In this document: piece by piece, positions 7,607-17,495 of the stretch | Position numbering within the stretch: the first letter of the stretch is position 1 | How the letters are laid out: each line of letters starts with the position of its first letter | Origin: Gammaproteobacteria bacterium | GTDB taxonomy: Bacteria > Pseudomonadota > Gammaproteobacteria > Steroidobacterales > GCA-2729495 | Reading direction: 5' to 3' | Length of the DNA: 64,000 bases | Assembly: GCA_021773815.1 (NCBI GenBank) | Contig: JAJFJS010000036.1 | Coordinates: 1 to 64,000 of the forward strand | Translations under genes and position numbers: made by a program | Notes under the pieces: generated by a model | Database searches by the model: none | Told to the model about the DNA's origin: nothing | What the model saw: the letters and a program-made list of their open reading frames with translations, nothing else

Positions 7607-9454
7607 TCAGTCATTCGCGGCCGCCGGTGCCGCGATCACGGGTTCGCGCAGCAGGCCGAAATCGATCGGCCGCGGTCGCTGGACAGGCCGCGGCGACCGG
7701 ATGAAGGCGACGACCTGGTCGGCCAGCATCGCCGCCACATCGGGCTCCCCGTTCGGCGCCGCCCAGATATCCCAGCTGCCGCGATATTGCCGCTGCACAG
7801 GCGCCGCCGGATCCGCTGGGCCCAGCGCGGGGTCATAGCCGAGATGGCCGAACTCGGACACATCGAAGGCCAGCGACGGATCCAGGTCGTCGCGCGGCTT
7901 GTCGGGCGGCGCCTGGCGCGGCGGCGGGTACGGTCGGCCGTCGGCACAGCCGCCCATCTCGAAACAACACGCGCCCGGGCCGTTCGCATCGGTGCACTGC
8001 CGGTCGACCCAGATACCCCAGTAGTCGGCAAACGGATGACCGACGCCGGGATAGGTCGCAAAGTCCGGCGTATCAATGCGCGCCCAGTTGCGGAAGCCGA
8101 CTTCTTTGCCGATCTGGTTCGGCAACTCAACGAGATTCAGCACCGAGTCGACCATGATCTGCGGGAACGCGATCACGATGTGCTCAGCGCCGCTGTCTTT
8201 GAGATATTCCAGCGCTTCCCAGTACCGGTAACCCCATTCATCGCCGGGCATCTGCTCGTCGGTCTGGTAGAGCCAGGCCTCGCCAAGGTTTTCGCCGCGC
8301 ATCGCGCGCGTACGTTCGACATGGCCCGCCGATGACCGTTCCTTGATGCCCATCCACGCACCAACGACACGCGCGGGCGCGAGCCCGGCATAGCGTTCGA
8401 GCAGCTGGGCTTTGATGTTCCGGTTCAGCACGAGCGTATCGTCGATCTTCGGATCGAACGCCTGGGCGTGCCGGCGCGTCGCGTGATTGACGAGGATGAC
8501 GCCGGTCTTGCCCGCGTCGACGGTCGGGGCAAAACGCGCGGCGATGCCGTCGACATGGAAGCCGGCCAGGCGAGGGTCGGCCGCGACCGGATTCGGTCTT
8601 CCGGCCAGCGGCACTACGCGGTCAGCGACCGGCGCGCCGAGCGTGCTCTTCCAGGCGGGCGGCTCAGCCGGATACGACGCGGTCATCAGGTCGGTCGGAT
8701 CGTTGACCCAATAGACCTCGACCGCGTCACCGGTGGCCGCGTTGTGCGCCGCAACCACCACCCGCGCGAGGTTGACCACATCGAAGCTCTTGAAGAAGCG
8801 GACGCCGGAAGTCGTCAGGTCCGCGAACACGATCTCGTCGACACCGGCACGCAGCAGCCGCTCAATCGTGCCGTCGGTGTCGTAGCGATCCGAATCACAA
8901 CCCGGCCACGTCGCCGCGGGACCCGTGCCGCCGTCGGCCTCGCTGCCGCAATAGCGCAGCAGTGCGCCGTTTGCGACGCCCGGGTAATACAGCGCGCGCG
9001 GATACACGTGGTGTGCCGGATCCGGCGACAGCCAGCTCGCGTAGTCGACGACGAACTCGACACCCAGCGCCTTCTCGCGCGCCGCGAGATTCTCGGCCAG
9101 CTGACGATAACGCAGGGCGGTCAGTGCATTGGCCGGATCGGCGCCGCCGAGCCGCGCATATTCGAACGCATACTTGCCCCGCTCTTTCGGCGCGTTTCCG
9201 AACCGCAGCAGTTGCGGCCAGACCTCCGGATTCCAGATGACCCGCCGGTAGACGGCGCTGTGTGGATCGTAGCCGAAGATCTGCATCGTCGCGTTCCACG
9301 ATGCCTGCGGCGAGTATTCGCCGAAGCCGCCGTGAAACAGGTAGACGACGCCGATTCGCGGCGGCGGGTTCACGAACGAACAGCTGCCGACCGCAACCAG
9401 CACGAACACGGAAACCATGACCGCCTGACCTATGCGGCCGATACTGCCGGTCAT
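7607..9454 (-). CDS. large lipoprotein with chelatase-like features, unknown function
   Basis: About 615 aa from the ATG at 9454, which gives a signal peptide ending in the lipobox-like VAVGSC followed by SFVNPPP. The open frame extends 53 codons further upstream, but that part is Arg-rich and unlike an export signal. Segments such as GVVYLFHGGFGEY, GVILVNHATRRHAQAF and a Leu-rich helix before GAEHIVIAFPQIM recall the repeated fold of ferrochelatase or CbiX-type chelatases (LVNHG... and GA..IVV.P). This is pattern resemblance only. The C-terminal region is rich in Pro, Asp and Arg. I do not recognise a named family. It is divergent from the PAP2 gene. Confidence 0.6.
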   Translation of the reverse strand: MTGSIGRIGQAVMVSVFVLVAVGSCSFVNPPPRIGVVYLFHGGFGEYSPQASWNATMQIFGYDPHSAVYRRVIWNPEVWPQLLRFGNAPKERGKYAFEYARLGGADPANALTALRYRQLAENLAAREKALGVEFVVDYASWLSPDPAHHVYPRALYYPGVANGALLRYCGSEADGGTGPAATWPGCDSDRYDTDGTIERLLRAGVDEIVFADLTTSGVRFFKSFDVVNLARVVVAAHNAATGDAVEVYWVNDPTDLMTASYPAEPPAWKSTLGAPVADRVVPLAGRPNPVAADPRLAGFHVDGIAARFAPTVDAGKTGVILVNHATRRHAQAFDPKIDDTLVLNRNIKAQLLERYAGLAPARVVGAWMGIKERSSAGHVERTRAMRGENLGEAWLYQTDEQMPGDEWGYRYWEALEYLKDSGAEHIVIAFPQIMVDSVLNLVELPNQIGKEVGFRNWARIDTPDFATYPGVGHPFADYWGIWVDRQCTDANGPGACCFEMGGCADGRPYPPPRQAPPDKPRDDLDPSLAFDVSEFGHLGYDPALGPADPAAPVQRQYRGSWDIWAAPNGEPDVAAMLADQVVAFIRSPRPVQRPRPIDFGLLREPVIAAPAAAND

Positions 9455-9654
9455 CGCGTCTCGCCTGGAAGGCTCGACGGCACCGCGAGTGACATTGACC
9501 CGGATTGCACCACGATGACGACTCTTTTGGTTTTCATACACTCGGCTTTTCACCGACCTGCGTTTGCAAAAGTCAGCGGAAACGGTTGTTCTGCGCAGAC
9601 ACGCGGAGGACAATCGAACACCGGGCTCGAGACTGGCGCGAAGGATAACCGAGA

Positions 9655-10212
9655 ATCAACCACCGAAAAACAGCCACGACCTGTCGCGTCCTGCTGATCA
9701 GCGCTTTGCTCACGACGCTGCCGGTAACGGCGACGGCCGGCGACGGCGCACGCGACCGGCAGGCCGACGTGCTCGCCATCGGCCTGCCGATCGCATCTTT
9801 CGCGCTGGCGGGCTGGAAGCACGACGGGGACGGCATGCGCGCCGCCGCCAAATCCATCGGCCTGACCGCCGTCACGACGGTCGGCCTCAATGCGCTGATC
9901 CACAAGAACACGCCGAACGACGATGCCGACGACGCCTTCCCGTCCGGTCACAGCGCGATTGCTTTCAGCTCGGCGACGTTCCTGCAGCGCCGTTACGGCT
10001 GGCGCGCGGGACTGCCCGCGTTTGCGGCTGCCGGCACCGTCGGCTGGCTGCGCGTCCGGACGGACGATCACGACTGGACCGATGTGCTCGGCGGCGCCGC
10101 GCTGGGCATCGCAGCGTCGATGCTGTTCACACAGCGCTGGTCCGAGACCGTCGCGTTCACGCCGTGGATCGCGCCCGATGGCGGCGGCCTTGCGGTGCAC
10201 GCCCGCTGGTAG
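9655..10212 (+). CDS. PAP2-family phosphatase with non-standard or damaged start codon
   Basis: Type 2 phosphatidic acid phosphatase-like protein, exported. Catalytic motifs are visible: FPSGHSAIAFSSATF (PSGH motif) and RVRTDDHDWTDVLGGAALG (the R...HxxxDV motif). The first motif (KxxxxxxRP) is not clear. The nearest ordinary start in frame is TTG at 9706, in the middle of a signal peptide. The full signal peptide (HRKTATTCRVLLISALLTTL) would begin at ATC 9655, which lies 9 nt after AAGGA. The frame is closed by TAA at 9646. I therefore give 9655 with the caveat that the codon is ATC. The function could be lipid or undecaprenyl phosphate dephosphorylation. Confidence 0.7.
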   Translation: MNHRKTATTCRVLLISALLTTLPVTATAGDGARDRQADVLAIGLPIASFALAGWKHDGDGMRAAAKSIGLTAVTTVGLNALIHKNTPNDDADDAFPSGHSAIAFSSATFLQRRYGWRAGLPAFAAAGTVGWLRVRTDDHDWTDVLGGAALGIAASMLFTQRWSETVAFTPWIAPDGGGLAVHARW

Positions 10213-10591
10213 CGAGCCTGAACGGCGGCATGGATGACACGAGGATCCGATCGCTGATGATCGCAACCAACGATGGCGCCGACGCACGACGTTCACCCGC
10301 ACGGGCCAACCGCTTGCTGACCGAAACCGGTGTGGCGCGATTTGGTACGGATAATCGCCTCGCGATACACCGGGATCCGCACACCCGGGTCACACGCGCC
10401 CCGGGGCATACCCGTGCCGCTGCGAACAGTCTCCGGCCGCGGCGGTACACGGCCGCTGCTCCATCCTGCACCGGCCATTGCGGTTGCCCGGCGCCAGTTG
10501 CCCGGAGGCCGTTGCGAAGGGCCGAAAACCGGTCATGCCATCGCACGCGTACAATCCATGACATGACGATTCACCGGCGAGACGGCAACGT
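10213..10591. other. non-coding gap
   Basis: 380 nt of GC-rich sequence between the PAP2 gene and the ABC exporter operon. Overlapping open frames on both strands are compositional shadows with no recognisable product. It should hold the promoter of the ABC operon, but I could not identify -35/-10 boxes. Confidence 0.5.
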
Positions 10592-11326
<735 letters not shown>

Positions 11327-11334
11327 CGCCGACC

Positions 11335-13698
11335 ATGAGTCCCCTGAACCGCAAGCTGACCCGTGACCTGTGGAAGATGCGCGGTCAGGTCATCGCCGTG
11401 GCCGCCGTGATCGCATCGGGCGTTGCCGTGCTGAGCATGTCACTGAGTACGACCGAGGCGCTCAGTGAAACGGCACACGCCTACTACGAGCGCTATCGCT
11501 TCGCCCATATTTTCGGTCGCGTGCAGCGCGCGCCCGAGCACCTGGCCGACCGCATCCGGCTGTTGCCCGGCGTCCAGGCCGTCACGACGCGCGTCGTCAA
11601 GACCGCGATCCTCGACATTGCCGATTTCAGCGAACCGGTCATCGGCCAGTTCGCCTCGATCCCGGAGCGCGGCGAGCCGGAACTGAATCTGCTGGCGCTG
11701 CGCGCCGGGCGCCTGCCGCAAGCGGGCCGGCCCGACGAGGCCGTGCTGTCCGAACCGTTTGCCGAGGCACACGGACTCGTCCCCGGCGACCGGCTGCGCG
11801 CGATCCTGAACGGCCATTGGCGTGAACTCGAGGTCGTCGGACTCGCGCTGTCGCCCGAATATGTCTATACGATCGGCCCCGGCGCGCTGATGCCGGACGA
11901 CCGGCGTTTCGGCGTCATCTGGATGGGCCGCGAAGCGCTGCAGGGGGCCTTCGATCTCGACGGCGCCTTCAACGACTTCAGCGTCGGCCTGTTGCGCGGC
12001 ATGGATCCGGAACCGGTTATCCGGCAGATCGACGAACTGCTGGCCAACTACGGCGGCACGGGCGCGTACGAGCGCGCCAACCAGCTCTCCAACTGGTTCC
12101 TGATGAACGAAATCAGGCAGCTCAAGACGATGTCGAGCATCCTGCCGGTGCTGTTCCTCGCGGTGGCTGCATTCCTGACCAACATGGTGCTCGGCCGGCT
12201 GATCACCGTCGAGCGCGCCGAGATCGGCCTGCTCAAGGCCTTCGGCTACAGCAACTTCGAGATCGGCCTGCACTACGTGAAGCTGACGGTCGCGATCGCC
12301 TGCATCGGCATCGTACTCGGCTGGATCGCCGGCTACTGGTTCGGGCTCGCCAACACCCGTGTGTATGCCGAGTTTTACCGCTTCCCGTTCCTGCTGTACG
12401 AACCGGGTCCGAACGCCTTCATGCTGGCGGCCGGCGCGAGCATGATCGCCGCATTGCTCGGCACCATCAGTACGGTGCAGGCTGTCGCGGCCTTGCCGCC
12501 CGGCGAGGCGATGCGGCCGCCGTCACCGACGATGTTCCGTCGCAGCGGGCTGTCAAAACTCGCGTTGTTCCAGGCGCTGGATCAACCGACGCGCATCCTG
12601 CTACGCCAGCTCGGCCGCTGGCCGCTGCGCTCACTGGTCACGAGCGGCGGGATCGGCATGGCCATCGGCGTACTGATCATCTCTTTCCAATGGCTCGATG
12701 CGATCAACCGCATGATCGATGTCTATTTTCTCCAGGCGCAGCACAACGATGTGACGGTCGGCTTCGGCGAGGTGCGCCCGGCGTCGGCCGAACTCGCCCT
12801 GGCCGGCATGACCGGTGTCATCACGACCGAGCCGATGCGGGCCGTCGCGACAAAAATTCGCTTCGGCAGCCGCGAGGAACGCAAGCTGATTCAGGGTGTC
12901 CCGGCACGGCAGAATCTGCACCATGTCTTCGATGTCGACGGCCACGCCGTCGATCTGCCGCCCGGAGGCCTCGTGATCTCGACAATCCTCGGCGAACTGC
13001 TCGACGCCGGCACCGGCGACATCCTGACCGTCGAGGTGCTCGAGGGCCGACGACCCACACGGCAGGTGCCGATCGTGGCGATGTTCGAGACCTATATCGG
13101 CAGCCCGGCCTATATGGAAATCGCCGCGCTGAACCGGCTCATGGGCGAAGCCCCGGCGATCAATACGGTCCATCTGCGCACGGACCCGCTGTATCGGGCG
13201 GCGCTGTTCCGCAAGCTGAAGGAGATTCCGGCGGTCAGTTCACTGAATCTCAAGGAGGCCGCGGTGACGACCTTCCGCGATACGATGGCCGAGTCGATGC
13301 TGATCTTCATCTCGTTCTTCGTCGTCTTCGCCGGCACGCTCGCGTTCGGGGTGACCTACAACGCCGGGCGGATTACGTTGTCCGAACGCGGCCGCGAACT
13401 GGCGACGCTGCGCGTACTCGGTTTTACGCGCGCCGAGATCTCCTACATCCTGCTCGGGGAAATCGGCGCGCTGACGCTGGTCGCCCTCCCGCTCGGATGC
13501 GCGATCGGGTACAGTCTGGCGCTATTGATTTCCGGAGCCTTCAAGACCGAGTTATTTCGCGTGCCGTTCGCCATTCTGCCCGACACCTATGGCCTGTCGA
13601 TACTGATCGTGGTCGGCGCGACGGCGGTATCGGCGTTCGTCGTCCGGCAGCGCCTCGAGCACCTCGACCTGATCGCTGTATTAAAGACAAGGGAATAG
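11335..13698 (+). CDS. ABC transporter permease, double FtsX/MacB domain
   Basis: 787 aa. There is one N-terminal helix (VIAVAAVIASGVAVLSMSL), then a large periplasmic domain, and a first FtsX block with three helices (around residues 265-390, including VVLGRLITVERAEIGLLKAFGYS-like sequence). A second helix and periplasmic domain follow, then a final FtsX block whose coupling helix reads ITLSERGRELATLRVLGFTR. This internally duplicated architecture is shared with the DUF214/LolC-like permeases found beside HlyD partners. The substrate cannot be inferred. Confidence 0.9.
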   Translation: MSPLNRKLTRDLWKMRGQVIAVAAVIASGVAVLSMSLSTTEALSETAHAYYERYRFAHIFGRVQRAPEHLADRIRLLPGVQAVTTRVVKTAILDIADFSEPVIGQFASIPERGEPELNLLALRAGRLPQAGRPDEAVLSEPFAEAHGLVPGDRLRAILNGHWRELEVVGLALSPEYVYTIGPGALMPDDRRFGVIWMGREALQGAFDLDGAFNDFSVGLLRGMDPEPVIRQIDELLANYGGTGAYERANQLSNWFLMNEIRQLKTMSSILPVLFLAVAAFLTNMVLGRLITVERAEIGLLKAFGYSNFEIGLHYVKLTVAIACIGIVLGWIAGYWFGLANTRVYAEFYRFPFLLYEPGPNAFMLAAGASMIAALLGTISTVQAVAALPPGEAMRPPSPTMFRRSGLSKLALFQALDQPTRILLRQLGRWPLRSLVTSGGIGMAIGVLIISFQWLDAINRMIDVYFLQAQHNDVTVGFGEVRPASAELALAGMTGVITTEPMRAVATKIRFGSREERKLIQGVPARQNLHHVFDVDGHAVDLPPGGLVISTILGELLDAGTGDILTVEVLEGRRPTRQVPIVAMFETYIGSPAYMEIAALNRLMGEAPAINTVHLRTDPLYRAALFRKLKEIPAVSSLNLKEAAVTTFRDTMAESMLIFISFFVVFAGTLAFGVTYNAGRITLSERGRELATLRVLGFTRAEISYILLGEIGALTLVALPLGCAIGYSLALLISGAFKTELFRVPFAILPDTYGLSILIVVGATAVSAFVVRQRLEHLDLIAVLKTRE

Positions 13699-13699
13699 C

Positions 13700-14914
13700 A
13701 TGCCGACGGCCACCACACGCAGGATCATGTTCTGGGGACCGATACTGGTCATCGCCGGCATCGTCGTGGCCATGCTGTTTCGGCCGGTGGCGGTGGCCGT
13801 CGACATGGTGACCGCCGCACGCGGCGCGATCAGCGTGAGCGTCACCGGCGAGGGCCAGACGCGCGTCAAGGACGTGTTCGTGGTGTCAGCGCCGGTACCC
13901 GGGCTCATGCGCCGCATCGACCTGGAGGCCGGCGACCGCGTCACGGCCGGCGAGACGATCGTCGCGCGCATCGAACCCAGCGACCCGTCCTTTCTCGATG
14001 CGAGAACCCAGGCGGAGGCACGCGCCGCGGTCAACGCCGCCGAAGCCGCCAAGACCTATGCGGCGGCACAGGTTAACCGCGCCGAAGCCGAACTGGAGTT
14101 CGCCGACGCGGAACTCCGGCGCTACCGGGGTCTGGCCGAACGCAACACCGTGTCCGAGAACGATCTCGACGCGGCCGAACGCCGCGCGAAAACGACATCC
14201 GCCTCCCTGGCGGAATCCAAAGCGAACCTCGGCGTGCGCCGGTCGGAACTGGATCAGGCACGAGCACGGCTGATAGAACCCAATTCCACTGCGGGCACGC
14301 GCAGTGACGACTGCGATTGCATCAACGCCTACTCGCCCGTCAGCGGCGCGGTGCTGCGCGTGATGAAAAAGAGCGAGGGCGTCGTGACGTCCGGAACGGC
14401 GCTGATCGAGATCGGCGACCCGACACGACTCGAAGTCGTCGTTGATCTGCTGTCGACCGATGCCGTCCGCGTCGAGGTCGGCCAACGTGCCCTGATCGAG
14501 GCCTGGGGCGGCACCCCGGCGCTCGAAGGCGTCGTGACGCGCATCGAGCCGTTCGGTTTCACCAAGGTGTCGGCGCTGGGCATCGAAGAACAGCGCGTCA
14601 ATATCCGTATCGACCTCGTCGATGCGCAGGATCGCTGGGCGCGCCTCGGGCACGGGTACCGCGTCGAACCGCGCATCATTCTCGATGAAGCCCGGGACGT
14701 ACTGACGGTCCCGAGAGCCGCGCTGTTTCGCGACGGCGACCGCTGGGCCGTATTCGTGGCCAACGACGACACGGCGGTCCTGCGCATAGTCGAACTCGGT
14801 CTCGAGAATGCCTTTATCGCCGAGGTCACGGCCGGTCTCGACGAAGGCGAACGCGTCGTGCTGCAACCCGGCGACCGGGTCAGCGCCGGTTCACGGCTGC
14901 AGTCGCGAGACTGA
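13700..14914 (+). CDS. HlyD-family periplasmic adaptor of the ABC exporter
   Basis: 404 aa with an N-terminal membrane anchor, a lipoyl half-motif (VSAPVPGLMRRIDLEAGDRV), a long Ala/Glu-rich coiled-coil hairpin (about residues 100-190), a second lipoyl half (INAYSPVSGAVLRVMKKSEG) and beta-barrel/membrane-proximal domains. This is the DevB/MacA layout. The start codon follows the permease stop by one base, so translation is almost certainly coupled. The tip sequence SDDCDCINAYSP has two adjacent cysteines, which is unusual for the family. No outer-membrane channel gene is beside it. Confidence 0.9.
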   Translation: MPTATTRRIMFWGPILVIAGIVVAMLFRPVAVAVDMVTAARGAISVSVTGEGQTRVKDVFVVSAPVPGLMRRIDLEAGDRVTAGETIVARIEPSDPSFLDARTQAEARAAVNAAEAAKTYAAAQVNRAEAELEFADAELRRYRGLAERNTVSENDLDAAERRAKTTSASLAESKANLGVRRSELDQARARLIEPNSTAGTRSDDCDCINAYSPVSGAVLRVMKKSEGVVTSGTALIEIGDPTRLEVVVDLLSTDAVRVEVGQRALIEAWGGTPALEGVVTRIEPFGFTKVSALGIEEQRVNIRIDLVDAQDRWARLGHGYRVEPRIILDEARDVLTVPRAALFRDGDRWAVFVANDDTAVLRIVELGLENAFIAEVTAGLDEGERVVLQPGDRVSAGSRLQSRD

Positions 14915-14980
14915 GCCTGTCGCCACGGCCCGCTCCGGGGCAAAGCTCGTCATTCTTTTTGCTCCGGCGCACGGCGCGCT

Positions 14981-15907
14981 ATGCTTGCATCCTTTAACGA
15001 CCGGAAGCAGATCTTGAACACCGAGCCAAAACACGCAACGACCAACGTGCACAAACTCCAGAAGCGGCTCCGGCGACAGGCCGGCAAGGCCATCAGCGAC
15101 TACGGCATGATCGAGGACGGCGACCGAATCATGGTCTGCCTGTCGGGCGGAAAAGATTCCCACGTGCTGCTCGACGTCTTGATGGGCCTGCGCGATCACG
15201 CGCCGATCCGGTTCGACCTCGTCGTCGTCAACATGGATCAGAAGCAACCCGGTTTCCCTGCCGACGTGCTGCCGCGCTACCTGGACACACTCGGCGTCGA
15301 ATATCACATCGTCGAGCAGGACACCTACTCGGTTGTGCGGAGCAAGATTCCCGAGGGCAAAACCACCTGCGGCCTGTGCTCGCGATTGCGCCGCGGCACG
15401 CTGTATGCGTTTGCCGAACGCATTGGCGCAACCAAGATCGCGCTGGGCCATCACCGTGACGATATCGTCGAGACGCTATTTCTGAACATGTTCTTCGGCT
15501 CGAAACTTGCTGCAATGCCGCCAAAACTGCTGTCCGACGATCAACGCAACATCGTGATCCGGCCGCTGGCCTATTGCTGCGAGCGAGACCTGGCCACCTA
15601 TGCTGCAGTGCGTGAATACCCGATCATCCCGTGCAACCTGTGCGGCTCCCAGCCGAACCTGCAGCGCCAGCAGGTCAAGGCGATGCTTGCCGACTGGGAA
15701 CGCGCCGAGCCGGGGCGCGTCGCCAGCATCTTTCGTGCACTGCAAAATATAGCCCCCAGCCAACTCGCCGACGGCGCCCGCTTCGACTTCACCGGGCTAC
15801 ACATCGACCGCAGCGGCACCCGCGCCGTCTACCCGTTCGGCGAGGCGCGGGTCAGCGAATCCGGGCTGGACCGGACGATCCGGTTCTTTGAACGTCCCGG
15901 CGGGTAG
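14981..15907 (+). CDS. ttcA: tRNA 2-thiocytidine biosynthesis protein TtcA
   Basis: Thiolates C32 in certain tRNAs, using ATP and an iron-sulfur cluster. The PP-loop [13 protein letters not shown] is present. The two Fe-S motifs are [10 protein letters not shown] and [13 protein letters not shown], and the body matches TtcA closely ([19 protein letters not shown]). Length is about 308 aa. The ATG at 14981 has no obvious ribosome site. A TTG at 15014, which follows CGGAAGCAG, is a plausible alternative that would shorten the N-terminus by 11 residues. Confidence 0.95.
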   Translation: MLASFNDRKQILNTEPKHATTNVHKLQKRLRRQAGKAISDYGMIEDGDRIMVCLSGGKDSHVLLDVLMGLRDHAPIRFDLVVVNMDQKQPGFPADVLPRYLDTLGVEYHIVEQDTYSVVRSKIPEGKTTCGLCSRLRRGTLYAFAERIGATKIALGHHRDDIVETLFLNMFFGSKLAAMPPKLLSDDQRNIVIRPLAYCCERDLATYAAVREYPIIPCNLCGSQPNLQRQQVKAMLADWERAEPGRVASIFRALQNIAPSQLADGARFDFTGLHIDRSGTRAVYPFGEARVSESGLDRTIRFFERPGG

Positions 15908-15967
15908 CACAACGGTGTCATTGGCGTAGTATGGACCTCACGCCAACCACACCAGGGTATTCATGCT

Positions 15968-16309
15968 ATGAAAAGATTCCCATTGAACTGGATCCTGATC
16001 GGCACAGCCGCTGTGATTATTGCGGGCTGCGGGGGTAAAGACGAGGCGCGCGACGCGGAGACGATGCCCGCGGCGAAATCCATGGAAGATGCCACGTCGG
16101 CAGCGGGCAACACGCTCGATGCTGCGGCCAAATCCGCGGGTAAAGCCCTCGACACAACGGGCGCTGCGGCCGCCGGCGCCATGGATGCGGCCGAGGACAT
16201 GGCCGACGATGCCGTCGACACGGCGCAGGATGCGATGGACGACGCAGCCGATGCGACCGGAAAGAAAATGGATGAAGGCCGGGACGCGGCCCGGTCACTG
16301 CTGGAGTAA
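15968..16309 (+). CDS. small Ala/Asp-rich lipoprotein with helical repeats
   Basis: 113 aa. The signal peptide ends in the lipobox IAGC. The mature part consists almost only of Ala, Asp, Lys, Met and Glu arranged in an 11-residue-like amphipathic pattern (TLDAAAKSAGKALDTTGAAA, AMDAAEDMADDAVDTAQDAM). It should form one long helix, as in LEA-like or entericidin-neighbour proteins. It may be a stress-related periplasmic helix. No enzymatic motif is present. Confidence 0.75.
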   Translation: MKRFPLNWILIGTAAVIIAGCGGKDEARDAETMPAAKSMEDATSAAGNTLDAAAKSAGKALDTTGAAAAGAMDAAEDMADDAVDTAQDAMDDAADATGKKMDEGRDAARSLLE

Positions 16310-16314
16310 CGGAC

Positions 16315-16358
16315 TACCCGGCGCCGTGCCAACCGCCCTGCGGGGCCGGCGCCGGGTA
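16315..16358. terminator. GC-rich 11-bp inverted repeat, likely transcription stop
   Basis: The arms TACCCGGCGCC and GGCGCCGGGTA are perfectly complementary with a 22-nt loop, and lie 6 nt after the lipoprotein stop. The run of T is weak (ATTT), so it may act only partly or with Rho. Confidence 0.5.
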
Positions 16359-16544
16359 TTTGACATAACCTTTATAACGTTTTTTCATGATCTCGCCGCC
16401 AAAACCATGCTAGATTAGCGACAGACCTTTCATTGATGACGCCTTGGAAGGGTCGATTGAGGAATAACTTTAATCGACAAGTCTCCCTGTATCGGGGTTC
16501 GGTTATCCGTACCCGGTTCAGGAAGATGATAAAGGGGTGTCATC

Positions 16545-17234
16545 GTGATCAAGATCCTGGGCTTTGCCCTGCTCTGTGCCTGTCTCTCTGTTCAGGCCGC
16601 CACCGTTACCGTGACCGGCGACGACGTGCAATTCACTTACGACGATGCATCGGTATTCGGTACCGCGAGCGTCGTCGGTAATTCAATTTTCTTCCTGCCG
16701 ACGAACTTCAAGGCGGAATCGCTAAACGGCGCCGGCGCCGCCACCGCGAACACGACGCTGCAAATCCGCATCGAAGTCATCACCGATGGCTTCGCGCTGC
16801 GGGAACTGCGCATGCTCGAACAAGGCGACTATCTGCTGAATGGAACGGGCGCCAGCGTTCAGCAAAGCGGACAACTCGCCGTGACCAGCCTGACGCAGAC
16901 CTGCGGCGCATTCTTCCCCTGCCGCAGCACGGCGCTGTTCGGTGCCGGACCGCTGACGGCGCACGGCGCACTGACCGAATGGAGCGCGGATGCGGCGATC
17001 GATCTCGGCCACGATCCCGAATGGGGATCCGACACATGGGTCGATCTGCAGCTGGAGAATCTGCTGACGGCCACAACCCTCAATTCTGCTCTCGGCGAAC
17101 AGGCCTTTATTGAAAAGAAATTCGCCGCGATCGGCCTGCTGCTTGAACCAATCGCGATACCGGTACCGGCGGCGTTCTGGCTGTTCGGCTCGGCGCTGGC
17201 CTGGCTCACACTGCGGCGGCGAGCTTACTCCTGA
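16545..17234 (+). CDS. PEP-CTERM protein, candidate exosortase A substrate
   Basis: 229 aa with an N-terminal signal peptide (ILGFALLCACLSVQA), a beta-rich domain with low-complexity Thr/Ala/Asn content and two Cys (TCGAFFPC). It ends in a sorting signal: IPVPAAFWLFGSALAWL followed by RRR. This is the VPxPAAxWLF variant of PEP-CTERM: motif, hydrophobic helix, basic tail. XrtA at 5007 would cut after the proline motif and attach the protein to the cell surface or matrix. The GTG start has AAGGGG about 8 nt upstream. A strong terminator follows. The domain function is unknown. Confidence 0.85.
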   Translation: MIKILGFALLCACLSVQAATVTVTGDDVQFTYDDASVFGTASVVGNSIFFLPTNFKAESLNGAGAATANTTLQIRIEVITDGFALRELRMLEQGDYLLNGTGASVQQSGQLAVTSLTQTCGAFFPCRSTALFGAGPLTAHGALTEWSADAAIDLGHDPEWGSDTWVDLQLENLLTATTLNSALGEQAFIEKKFAAIGLLLEPIAIPVPAAFWLFGSALAWLTLRRRAYS

Positions 17235-17265
17235 ATTCATCATCCTCCAAAGTGATCGAAGATTT

Positions 17266-17290
17266 CCCGGCTTCGGCCGGGTTTTTTTTT
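17266..17290 (+). terminator. rho-independent terminator after the PEP-CTERM gene
   Basis: CCCGGC - TTCG - GCCGGG followed by nine T. A UUCG tetraloop closes the stem. Confidence 0.93.
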
Positions 17291-17318
17291 GCCCCTCGGT
17301 ACCAGCAACATCGACAGG

Positions 17319-17409
17319 GGGAATTTGGGGACAGTTCACTTATCTCCCACTGAGATCGTTGAATTTACCAGTTCACTTTGAGAGATAAGTGAACCGTCCC
17401 CAAATTCCC
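17319..17409. repeat. REP-like inverted repeat element (copy 1)
   Basis: The 28-nt arms 17319-17346 and 17382-17409 are complementary except for one position. The arm core is GGGGACAGTTCACTTATCTC. A second element with the same arm design lies at 22374-22467. The arm core resembles repeats often seen near Y1/REP-associated transposases in proteobacteria (from memory). No transposase is encoded in the window. Confidence 0.8.
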
Positions 17410-17495
17410 TAACGGTCCCTAAATTCCCGCAGCGGCGGCACAGCCGGTTAGAATAGCCGCCCGATTGCATGAACCATCGCCGAGGTACTCCCGAC

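Noticed and set aside
8468-9697. 409-aa plus-strand frame antisense to the lipoprotein
   Set aside because: Arg/Asp/Val-rich mirror sequence; no motif. The opposite strand has a lipobox and a coherent protein.
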